From positions 26,758-90,757 of the forward strand of contig NZ_CABVQC010000033.1 in NCBI RefSeq assembly GCF_902499175.1: a DNA stretch of 64,000 nucleotides, read 5' to 3'. Below, piece after piece: positions 56,928-64,000 of the stretch (the first letter of the stretch is position 1; each line of letters starts with the position of its first letter). The notes below the pieces were generated by a model. The model did no database searches, had not been told where the DNA came from, and was given only the letters and a program-made list of their open reading frames with translations. The DNA comes from Burkholderia aenigmatica. Lineage in GTDB: Bacteria > Pseudomonadota > Gammaproteobacteria > Burkholderiales > Burkholderiaceae. The translations under genes and the position numbers were made by a program.

Positions 56928-59889
56928 CCGGTTGCAGCGGCCGTAGCGGCCTGAACTTGCCCGCGCCGATCTTGGCGCTGCTGCGCCAGAGGTAATCGCC
57001 GGTCAGGTTGATGTGCTCCCAGCCGAGCGGCGACAGGTACTGCAACAGGCCGTCATCGACGGCTTGACCGTGGCCACGCAAGGCGTTCGCGGCCCGTTCC
57101 AGATAAACCGTGTTCCACAGCACGATGGCTGCCGTCACCAGGTTGAGGCCGCTGGCCCGGTAGCGTTGCTGCTCGAAACTGCGGTCGCGGATTTCGCCCA
57201 GGCGGTTGAAGAACACGGCACGGGCCAGCGCGTTGCGGGCCTCGCCCTTGTTCAGTCCGGCATGCACACGGCGGCGCAGCTCGACGCTTTGCAACCAGTC
57301 TAGGATGAACAGCGTGCGCTCGATGCGGCCCAACTCGCGCAGGGCGACGGCCAGACCATTCTGGCGCGGATAGCTGCCGAGCTTGCGCAGCATCAGCGAG
57401 GCCGTCACCGTGCCTTGTTTGATCGACGTGGCCAGCCGCAGGATTTCATCCCAATGGGCGCGGACGTGCTTGATGTTGAGCGTGCCGCCGATCATCGGTT
57501 TCAATGTCTCGTAGGCGGCATCGCCCTTTGGAATGTAGAGCTTGGTGTCGCCCAGGTCACGGATGCGCGGCGCGAAGCGGAAGCCCAGCAGGTGCATCAG
57601 CGCGAAGACGTGATCGGTGAAGCCCGCCGTGTCGGTGTAGTGCTCCTCGATGCGCAGGTCGGATTCGTGGTACAGCAGGCCGTCGAGCACGTAGGTCGAG
57701 TCGCGCACGCCGACATTCACCACCTTGGTGTGGAACGGCGCGTACTGGTCGGAGATGTGGGTGTAGAACGTCCGCCCTGGGCTGCTGCCGTATTTTGGGT
57801 TGATGTGGCCGGTACTCTCGGCCTTGCTGCCGGTGCGGAAGTTCTGGCCGTCCGATGACGACGTGGTGCCGTCGCCCCAGTGCTCGGCGAAGGGATGCCG
57901 GAACTGCGCGTTGACCAGCTCGGCCAGCGCCGCCCCGTAGGTTTCGTCGCGGATGTGCCAGGCTTGCAGCCAGGCCAGCTTGGCGTAGGTTGTGCCGGGG
58001 CAGGACTCTGCCATCTTGGTCAGGCCCAGGTTGATCGCGTCGGCGAGGATCGTGGTCAGCAGCAGGTTCTTGTCCTTGGCCAGGTCGCCCGATTTCAGAT
58101 GCGCGAAGTGCCGGGTGAAGCCCGTCCATTCGTCCACCTCCAGCAGCAATTCGGTGATCTTGACGTGCGGCAGGGCCATTGCGGTCTGGTCGATCAGGGC
58201 CTGCGCGGTGTCGGGCACCGCCGCGTCGAGTGGCGTGATCTTCAGTCCCGATTCGGTGATGATGGCATCCGGCAACTCGTTGGCCAGCGCCATGCGGTTT
58301 ACGGTGGTGAGCTGCGTTTCCAGCAGCGTCAGCCGTTCATGCAGGTACTGGTCGCAATCGGTGGCCACAGCCAGCGGCAATTCGCTGGCCTGCTTGAGGC
58401 TGGCAAATTTCGCTGGCGGCACCAGGTAGTCCTCGAAATCCTTGAACTGGCGGGAGCCTTGCACCCAGATGTCGCCGGAGCGCAGTGCGTTCTTCATCTC
58501 CGACAGCGCGCACAGTTCGTAGTAACGCCGGTCGATTCCGGCGTCGGTCATCACCAGCTTTTGCCAGCGCGGCTTGATGAAATCGGTTGGCGCATCGGCG
58601 GGCACCTTGCGGGCGTTGTCGCTGTTCATGTTGCGCAGCACTTCGATAGCGTCGAGCACGTCCTTGGCGGCGGGCGCGGCCCGCAGCTTGAGCACGGCGA
58701 GGAATTCCGGCGCGTAGCGGCGCAGCGTGGCATAGCTCTCGCCGATGCGGTGCAGGAAATCGAAGTCCTCGGGCTGCGCGAGTTTCTGCGCCTCGGTGAC
58801 GCTCTCGGCGAAGGCATCCCAGGACATGACGGCTTCGATGGCGGCGAACGGATCGCGGCCGGCTTGCTTGGCCTCGATCAGCGCCTGGCCGATGCGTCCG
58901 AATAGCCGCACCTTGGCATTGATCGCCTTGCCGGATGCCTGGAACTGCTGCTGATGTTTGTTCTTGGCGGCGTTGAACAGTTTGCCCAGAATGCGGTCGT
59001 GCAGGTCGATGATTTCGTCAGTGACGGTCGCCATGCCTTCGATGGTGAGCGCAACCAGAGTCGCGTAGCGGCGCTGCGGCTCGAACTTGGCCAGGTCGGC
59101 TGGCGTCATCTGGCCACCCTCGCGGGCGATCTTGAGCAGCCGGTTCTGGTGCACCGACCGCTCGATGCCGGAGGGCAGGTCGAGCGCCTGCCACGCCTTG
59201 AGGCGTTCGATGTGTTCCAGCATGTGCCGCGAGTTCGGTTTGACCGGGGATTGCCGCAGCCAGGCCAGCCAGGTCGTCTTGCCGTTGTCGCGGCGCTTGA
59301 GCAGATCGTCGAGGCGACGGCGATGCATGTCCGATAGCGGTTCGGCCAAGGCGTCGTAGATGCGCCGGTTGGCGCGGGTGATCGCCTCGGCGCTCGCCCG
59401 CTCGACGGCGTTGAGAGCAGGCAGAATGACCGACTGCCGCCGCAGGTGCTCGATGAAGGCGCTTGCCAGCACAATGCCCTTGTCGGTTTGCATGGCCAGC
59501 TCGGTCAGCGTGTGGACGGCCTGCCGGTAGTGGCTCATGGTGAAGGGCCGGAAACCGAAGACGGTTTGCAGCTCGATCAGGTGCTCACGCCGGGTCTGCT
59601 CCCGCTGTCCGTACTTGCCCCAGCTTTCGATGCTGACCTTGAGCTGGTCGGCGACCAGTTTCAGCAAGGGCGGGAACGGCGGTTCATCAACGCCCAGTAT
59701 GACGCCCGGAAAGCGTAGGTAGCAAAGCTGCACCGCGAAGCCCAGCCGATTGGCCGGGCCGCGCCGCTGCCGGATGATGGAGAGGTCGCTTTCGCTGAAC
59801 GTGTAGTGACGGATCAACTCATCCTTGGTGTCCGGCAACGCCAGCAGGCTTTCGCGCTCGGCGGCGGAGAGGATCGAACGGCGGGGCAT
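56923..59889 (-). CDS. tnpA: Tn21/Tn501-type transposase TnpA
   Basis: A transposase of 988 residues, the standard length for this subgroup. I chose the ATG at 59889 because the protein then starts MPRRSILSAAERESLLALPD as in the family; the longer open frame reaches into the second element. It ends GKFRPLRPLQPA, again typical, and its stop lies inside the 38-bp repeat. The gene is complete and should be active. It catalyses replicative transposition through a cointegrate, which needs a resolvase supplied from elsewhere here. Confidence 0.97.
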   Translation of the reverse strand: MPRRSILSAAERESLLALPDTKDELIRHYTFSESDLSIIRQRRGPANRLGFAVQLCYLRFPGVILGVDEPPFPPLLKLVADQLKVSIESWGKYGQREQTRREHLIELQTVFGFRPFTMSHYRQAVHTLTELAMQTDKGIVLASAFIEHLRRQSVILPALNAVERASAEAITRANRRIYDALAEPLSDMHRRRLDDLLKRRDNGKTTWLAWLRQSPVKPNSRHMLEHIERLKAWQALDLPSGIERSVHQNRLLKIAREGGQMTPADLAKFEPQRRYATLVALTIEGMATVTDEIIDLHDRILGKLFNAAKNKHQQQFQASGKAINAKVRLFGRIGQALIEAKQAGRDPFAAIEAVMSWDAFAESVTEAQKLAQPEDFDFLHRIGESYATLRRYAPEFLAVLKLRAAPAAKDVLDAIEVLRNMNSDNARKVPADAPTDFIKPRWQKLVMTDAGIDRRYYELCALSEMKNALRSGDIWVQGSRQFKDFEDYLVPPAKFASLKQASELPLAVATDCDQYLHERLTLLETQLTTVNRMALANELPDAIITESGLKITPLDAAVPDTAQALIDQTAMALPHVKITELLLEVDEWTGFTRHFAHLKSGDLAKDKNLLLTTILADAINLGLTKMAESCPGTTYAKLAWLQAWHIRDETYGAALAELVNAQFRHPFAEHWGDGTTSSSDGQNFRTGSKAESTGHINPKYGSSPGRTFYTHISDQYAPFHTKVVNVGVRDSTYVLDGLLYHESDLRIEEHYTDTAGFTDHVFALMHLLGFRFAPRIRDLGDTKLYIPKGDAAYETLKPMIGGTLNIKHVRAHWDEILRLATSIKQGTVTASLMLRKLGSYPRQNGLAVALRELGRIERTLFILDWLQSVELRRRVHAGLNKGEARNALARAVFFNRLGEIRDRSFEQQRYRASGLNLVTAAIVLWNTVYLERAANALRGHGQAVDDGLLQYLSPLGWEHINLTGDYLWRSSAKIGAGKFRPLRPLQPA

Positions 59890-59951
59890 GCGGTTTCCTT
59901 CTTCTTGAAAACGTAGGTTTGTGACAAGCCCGCCAAGGCAACCGGCGCGGC

Positions 59952-59976
59952 TGTCATTTTCAGAAGACGACTGCAC
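59952..59976. repeat. 25-bp terminal repeat of a Tn402/Tn5053-type element
   Basis: The sequence starts TGTCATTTTCAGAAGACG and ends CTGCAC, the known terminal repeat at the tniA end of this family. It sits 63 bp upstream of the tnpA start codon. Confidence 0.88.
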
Positions 59977-60092
59977 CATTCAGCGCGGTTTGAAGCCTCT
60001 TGTGCATACGGCTCCTGACAGCCAGATATCAGGACTCCTCTGCACGAAACTCGTCTATGCTCAATACTCGTGTGCACCAAAGCGAGATGAGC

Positions 60093-61775
60093 ATGGCGAC
60101 CGATACCGCACCGATTACCGAGCACGGCGTGGCCACCCTGCCAGAACAGGCATGGGAGCGTGCGCGTCGTCGCGCGGAGATCATTGGGCCGTTGGCGCAG
60201 TCGGAGACGGTTGGGCATGAAGCGGCCGACGCGGCAGCCCAGGCATTGGGGCTGTCCCGGCGGCAGGTCTACGTCCTGATCCGCCGTGCCCGGCTAGGAT
60301 CGGGGCTGGTCACTGACTTGGCTCTTGGGCAGTCGAGCGGTGGCAAAGGTAAAGGCCGCTTGCCGGAGTCGGTCGAACGAATCATCCGCGAGTTACTGCA
60401 AAAGCGCTTCCTGACCAAGCAGAAGCGTAGCTTGGCGGCGTTCCACCGCGAAGTTGTGCGGGCGTGCAAGCTGCAAAAGCTGCGGGTGCCGGCGCGCAAC
60501 ACGGTGGCTCTGCGGATCGCCGGCCTCGATCCGCGCGAGGTCACTCACCGCCGGGAAGGACAAGATGCCGCCCGCGACCTGCAAGGTGTTGGTGGTGTTC
60601 CGCCACCCGTCTCCGCGCCGCTGGAGCAGGTGCAGATCGACCACACAGTCATCGACCTGATCGTGGTGGACGAGCGCGACCGGCAACCGATTGGCCGTCC
60701 GTATCTGACCATCGCCATCGACGTGTTTACCCGCTGCGTGCTCGGCATGGTCGTCACGCTGGAAGCGCCGTCATCTGTTTCGGTCGGCCTGTGCCTTGTG
60801 CATGTCGCCTGCGACAAGCGTCCCTGGCTGGAGGGTCTGAACATAGAAATGGAGTGGCCGATGAGCGGCAAGCCCAGGCTGCTCTACCTGGACAACGCGG
60901 CCGAGTTCAAGAGCGAAGCGCTACGCCGAGGCTGCGAGCAGCATGGCATCCGGCTTGACTATCGCCCGCTCGGGCAGCCGCACTACGGCGGCATCGTGGA
61001 ACGGATCATCGGCACGGCGATGCAGATGATCCACGACGAATTGCCAGGGACGACCTTCTCCAACCCTGACCAGCGCGGCGACTACGATTCCGAAAACAAG
61101 GCCGCCCTGACGCTGCGTGAGCTGGAGCGCTGGCTCACATTGGCGGTCGGCACCTACCACGGCTCCGTGCACAACGGCCTGCTCCAGCCGCCGGCAGCGC
61201 GCTGGGCCGAAGCTATCGCGCGGACCGGCGTGCCAACCGTCATCACTCGCACCACGGCTTTTCTGGTCGATTTTCTGCCCATCATCCGCCGCACGCTGAC
61301 CCGCACCGGCTTCGTCATCGACCACATCCATTACTACGCCGATGCGCTCAAGCCGTGGATAGCTCGGCGCGACCGCTTGCCTGCGTTCCTGATCCGGCGC
61401 GACCCGCGCGACATCAGCCGCATTTGGGTGCTGGAGCCGGAGGGGCAGCACTATCTGGAAATTCCATACCGCACCTTGTCGCACCCGGCTGTCACCCTCT
61501 GGGAACAACGACAGGCGCTGGCGAAATTGCGGCAGCAAGGGCGCGAACAGGTGGATGAGTCGGCGCTGTTTCGCATGATCGGCCAGATGCGCGAAATCGT
61601 GTCCACCGCGCAGAAAGCTACGCGCAAGGCGCGGCGCGACGCGGATCGACGCCAGCATCTCAAGGCAACGGCAGTTCTTTTCAAAACCACGCCACCACCG
61701 GACGCGGACATGGCTGACCCGCAGGCAGACAACCAGCCACCTGCCAAACCGTTCGACCAGATTGAGGAGTGGTAG
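60093..61775 (+). CDS. tniA: TniA transposase
   Basis: A 560-residue DDE transposase from ATG 60093 (an ATG at 60087 adds two residues). The N-terminal helix-turn-helix is ALGLSRRQVYVLIRRARLGS. The catalytic acids are in IDHTVIDLIVVDE, LLYLDNAAEFKSEALRRG and IVERIIGTAMQM. The end QPPAKPFDQIEEW is the usual family end. It works with TniB and TniQ, and the genes are tightly packed. Confidence 0.97.
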   Translation: MATDTAPITEHGVATLPEQAWERARRRAEIIGPLAQSETVGHEAADAAAQALGLSRRQVYVLIRRARLGSGLVTDLALGQSSGGKGKGRLPESVERIIRELLQKRFLTKQKRSLAAFHREVVRACKLQKLRVPARNTVALRIAGLDPREVTHRREGQDAARDLQGVGGVPPPVSAPLEQVQIDHTVIDLIVVDERDRQPIGRPYLTIAIDVFTRCVLGMVVTLEAPSSVSVGLCLVHVACDKRPWLEGLNIEMEWPMSGKPRLLYLDNAAEFKSEALRRGCEQHGIRLDYRPLGQPHYGGIVERIIGTAMQMIHDELPGTTFSNPDQRGDYDSENKAALTLRELERWLTLAVGTYHGSVHNGLLQPPAARWAEAIARTGVPTVITRTTAFLVDFLPIIRRTLTRTGFVIDHIHYYADALKPWIARRDRLPAFLIRRDPRDISRIWVLEPEGQHYLEIPYRTLSHPAVTLWEQRQALAKLRQQGREQVDESALFRMIGQMREIVSTAQKATRKARRDADRRQHLKATAVLFKTTPPPDADMADPQADNQPPAKPFDQIEEW

Positions 61776-61777
61776 CC

Positions 61778-62686
61778 GTGGAAGAATATCCCATCATCGA
61801 CTTGTCCCACCTGATGCCGGTGGCCCAGGGCTTGGCCCGTCTTCCGGCGGACGAACGCATCCATCGCCTTCGCGCTGACCGCTGGATCGGCTATCCGCGA
61901 GCAGTCGAGGCGCTGAATCGGCTGGAAGCCCTGTATGCGTGGCCGAACAAACAACGCATGCCCAACCTGCTGTTGGTCGGTCCAACCAACAACGGCAAGT
62001 CGATGATCGTCGAGAAATTCCGCCGCACCCACCCGGCCAGCTCCGACGCCGACCAGGAGCACATTCCGGTACTGGTCGTGCAGATGCCATCCGAACCGTC
62101 GGTAATCCGCTTCTACGTCGCGCTACTTGCCGCGATGGGCGCGCCATTGCGCCCGCGCCCACGGCTGCCGGAAATGGAGCAATTGGCGCTGGCACTGCTA
62201 CGCAAGGTCGGCGTGCGCATGCTGGTGATCGACGAATTGCACAACGTCCTGGCCGGCAACAGCGTCAACCGCCGGGAATTCCTCAACCTGCTGCGTTTCC
62301 TCGGCAACGAGCTGCGCATCCCGCTGGTCGGGGTCGGCACACGCGATGCCTACTTGGCGATCCGCTCGGACGACCAGTTGGAAAACCGCTTCGAGCCGAT
62401 GATGCTGCCGGTGTGGGAGGCCAACGACGATTGCTGCTCACTGCTGGCCAGCTTCGCGGCTTCGCTCCCGCTGCGGCGACCCTCGTCGATTGCCACGCTG
62501 GATATGGCCCGCTACCTGCTCACGCGCAGCGAGGGCACCATCGGCGAGCTGGCGCACCTGTTGATGGCGGCGGCCGTCGCTGCCGTGGAGAGCGGTGAGG
62601 AAGCGATCAACCATCGCACGCTCAGCATGGCCGATTACACCGGTCCCAGCGAGCGGCGGCGGCAATTCGAGCGGGAACTGATGTGA
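61778..62686 (+). CDS. tniB: TniB transposition ATPase
   Basis: A 302-residue AAA ATPase, the family's standard length, from GTG 61778 two bases after the tniA stop. Walker A is GPTNNGKSM near residue 68, and Walker B is MLVIDELHN near 150. It selects targets and activates TniA, like TnsC or MuB. The stop overlaps the tniQ start. Confidence 0.96.
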   Translation: MEEYPIIDLSHLMPVAQGLARLPADERIHRLRADRWIGYPRAVEALNRLEALYAWPNKQRMPNLLLVGPTNNGKSMIVEKFRRTHPASSDADQEHIPVLVVQMPSEPSVIRFYVALLAAMGAPLRPRPRLPEMEQLALALLRKVGVRMLVIDELHNVLAGNSVNRREFLNLLRFLGNELRIPLVGVGTRDAYLAIRSDDQLENRFEPMMLPVWEANDDCCSLLASFAASLPLRRPSSIATLDMARYLLTRSEGTIGELAHLLMAAAVAAVESGEEAINHRTLSMADYTGPSERRRQFERELM

Positions 62687-63849
62687 AGCCAGCGCCACAC
62701 TGGCCACTGCATCCGGCTCCCAGGGAAGGCGAAGCCTTGTCTTCGTGGCTCAACCGCGTGGCCCTTTGCTATCACATGGAGGTGTCCGAGCTGCTGGAGC
62801 ACGATCTTGGTCACGGCCAGGTTGATGACCTGGACACCGCGCCACCACTGGCGCTGCTGGCGATGCTCTCCCAGCGGAGCGGCATCGAGCCGGACCGGCT
62901 GCGTTGCATGAGTTTCGCCGGCTGGGTGCCTTGGCTACTGGACAGCCTTGATGATCAGATTCCAGACGCATTGGAAACCTATGCGTTCCAGCTCTCGGTG
63001 CTGCTGCCGAAACTCCGCCGTAGGACGCGATCCATCACGAGCTGGCGTGCCTGGCTGCCCAGCCAGCCGATACATCGCGCCTGCCCGCTCTGTCTGAACG
63101 ACCCGGCAAACCAAGCCGTACTGCTTGCATGGAAGCTGCCCCTGATGCTGAGCTGCCCGCTGCATGGCTGCTGGCTGGAATCCTATTGGGGCGTGCCTGG
63201 GCGGTTTCTCGGCTGGGAGAACGCCGACACTGCGCCGCGCACCGCCAGCGACGCGATTGCGGTGATGGACCGGCGCACCTGGCAGGCACTGACGACCGGC
63301 CATGTGGAGCTGCCGCGCCGACGCATCCACGCTGGATTGTGGTTTCGGCTACTACGCACGCTGCTCGATGAGCTGAACACCCCGCTTTCGACGTGCGGAA
63401 CCTGCGCGGGGTATCTCCGCCAAGTCTGGGAAGGCTGCGGGCATCCGCTGCGTGCTGGGCAAAGTCTGTGGCGACCGTATGAAACCCTGAACCCGGCAGT
63501 ACGGTTGCAGATGCTGGAGGCGGCGGCAACGGCAATCAGCTTGATTGAGGTGAGGGATATAAGCCCGCCGGGCGAGCATGCAAAGCTGTTCTGGTCCGAA
63601 CCCCAAACCGGTTTCACCAGTGGCCTGTCGGCGAAAACGCCGAAGCCCGAACCCGTCGATCACTGGCAACGGGCAATCCAGGCCATCGATGAGGCCATCA
63701 TTGAAGCGCGGCACGACCCCGAGACGGCACGCTCGCTGTTCGCGTTGGCTTCCTATGGTCGGCGCGACCCCGCTTCCCTGGAACAGTTGCGCGCCACCTT
63801 CGCAAAGGAAGGCATCCCCCCCGGAATTCCTGTCACATTACGTGCCTGA
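62683..63849 (+). CDS. tniQ: TniQ transposition protein with a late frameshift
   Basis: The protein starts at GTG 62683 (MKPAPHWPLHPAPREGEALS) and follows the family closely, with zinc-binding pairs ACPLC, LSCPLHGC and CGTC. The usual length is about 405 residues; here it is 388. A run of seven C at 63815-63821 shifts the frame: the family end PPEFLSHY...NDGLSDKF is still encoded in the next frame up to 63901. The product has an altered last 17 residues. It could be a true mutation or a read error in a homopolymer. Confidence 0.9.
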   Translation: MKPAPHWPLHPAPREGEALSSWLNRVALCYHMEVSELLEHDLGHGQVDDLDTAPPLALLAMLSQRSGIEPDRLRCMSFAGWVPWLLDSLDDQIPDALETYAFQLSVLLPKLRRRTRSITSWRAWLPSQPIHRACPLCLNDPANQAVLLAWKLPLMLSCPLHGCWLESYWGVPGRFLGWENADTAPRTASDAIAVMDRRTWQALTTGHVELPRRRIHAGLWFRLLRTLLDELNTPLSTCGTCAGYLRQVWEGCGHPLRAGQSLWRPYETLNPAVRLQMLEAAATAISLIEVRDISPPGEHAKLFWSEPQTGFTSGLSAKTPKPEPVDHWQRAIQAIDEAIIEARHDPETARSLFALASYGRRDPASLEQLRATFAKEGIPPGIPVTLRA

Positions 63850-63925
63850 TGGACCCTTTGCATGTCTTAGACAGAATGACGGGTTAAGTGACAAATTTTG
63901 ACGACCAGAACTTTCCGGTGCACAC

Positions 63926-63953
63926 TGTCACATAATCGAACGTATATGTGACA
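63926..63953. repeat. resolution (res) site of the Tn402-type element
   Basis: TGTCACATA (63926-63934) and TATGTGACA (63945-63953) form an inverted repeat of the kind bound by serine resolvases, just before tniR. A related half-site TTAAGTGACAAA is at 63884. Confidence 0.75.
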
Positions 63954-63961
63954 GGTACGAC

Positions 63962-64000
63962 ATGCTGATAGGCTACATGCGGGTATCGAAGGCGGACGGC
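63962..64000 (+). CDS. tniR: TniR serine resolvase, N-terminal fragment
   Basis: The window ends after 13 codons. They read MLIGYMRVSKADG, the standard start of serine resolvases (YxRVS with the catalytic serine). The gene lies 8 bp after the resolution site and in the expected place after tniQ. Confidence 0.85.
   Translation, partial: MLIGYMRVSKADG

Larger units (their letters stand above)
56890..59951 (-). mobile_element. Tn3-family (Tn21/Tn501 subgroup) transposon, left part
   Basis: The element runs from the repeat at 56890 through tnpA and is interrupted at 59952 by a Tn402-type element. No resolvase gene of its own is seen between tnpA and the interruption, so it lies beyond the second element or is lost. 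Confidence 0.85.
59952..64000 (+). mobile_element. Tn402/Tn5053-type element, runs off the right edge
   Basis: The order is terminal repeat, tniA, tniB, tniQ, resolution site, tniR, as in the family. These elements are known to insert into or near res sites of Tn21-type transposons and plasmids, which explains the position directly upstream of tnpA. The cargo end is outside the window. Confidence 0.9.

Noticed and set aside
59000..60300. A resolvase gene of the Tn21-type transposon between tnpA and the second element
   Set aside because: Only 62 bp separate the tnpA start from the 25-bp terminal repeat, and no resolvase sequence is readable there.

Overview
The window is about 64 kb of a GC-rich conjugative plasmid or plasmid-like integrative element, most likely from a betaproteobacterium (Burkholderiales). 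The reasons are an IncP-like set of backbone genes (ParA, a KorB-like ParB, a TrfB/KorA-like regulator, a TraC-type primase, an RP4 TraI-like relaxase with a matching nic hexamer), strong third-position GC in the genes, and transposons of types common in these hosts. No rRNA, tRNA, CRISPR array or replication initiator is visible.

Layout. 1-1127: the 3' end of a VirB10/TrbI gene and an orphan gene. 1.2-5.1 kb: parAB and a HerA-like ATPase. 5.4-31.7 kb: a rightward accessory block of large 'polyvalent' proteins. It holds a KorA-like regulator, ArdC-like and LPD7 proteins, an ankyrin protein, a TraC/Toprim primase, two metallopeptidase-type proteins, and a roughly 2,800-residue DarB-like methylase-helicase. 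31.8-42.6 kb: the VirD4/TraG coupling protein, a VirB1 lytic transglycosylase, an EAL phosphodiesterase, a YqaE/Pmp3-like protein, an FlhD homologue, an Rmf-like protein, an M41-like membrane peptidase, a DUF1173 protein, a second HerA-like ATPase and a CoiA-like protein. 42.6-50.8 kb (minus strand): relaxase, cytosine methyltransferase, HD hydrolase, a TraJ/MobC-like accessory protein and a Fic protein. 50.85-51.2 kb: a gene-free region with a likely oriT. 51.2-56.9 kb: rightward small genes, including an XRE regulator and a PlsC acyltransferase. 56.89-64 kb: a Tn21/Tn501-type tnpA whose left inverted repeat cuts a secreted-protein gene, with a Tn402/Tn5053-type tni module inserted beside it and running off the right edge.

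How it may work together. Nine proteins of otherwise unrelated function (regulator, ArdC-like, ankyrin, metallopeptidases, methylase-helicase, Fic) end in the same C-terminal module of about 65 residues, resembling the KfrB domain. I read this as a shared tag that either sends an arsenal of establishment and anti-defence proteins through the type IV secretion system with the DNA, or gathers them on one scaffold. Control also looks plasmid-wide. A 15-bp palindrome CTTTTGCNGCAAAAG, shaped like the IncP KorB operator, occurs seven times beside promoters or start codons of partition, accessory and transfer genes. A second element, two GTTAAT boxes 11 bp apart, occurs five times upstream of accessory and transfer genes. 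A third, an 18-bp palindrome, links the XRE regulator to a lipoprotein and to the TraJ-like gene. Two small genes appear nested out of frame inside low-complexity linkers of the relaxase and of the DarB-like protein.
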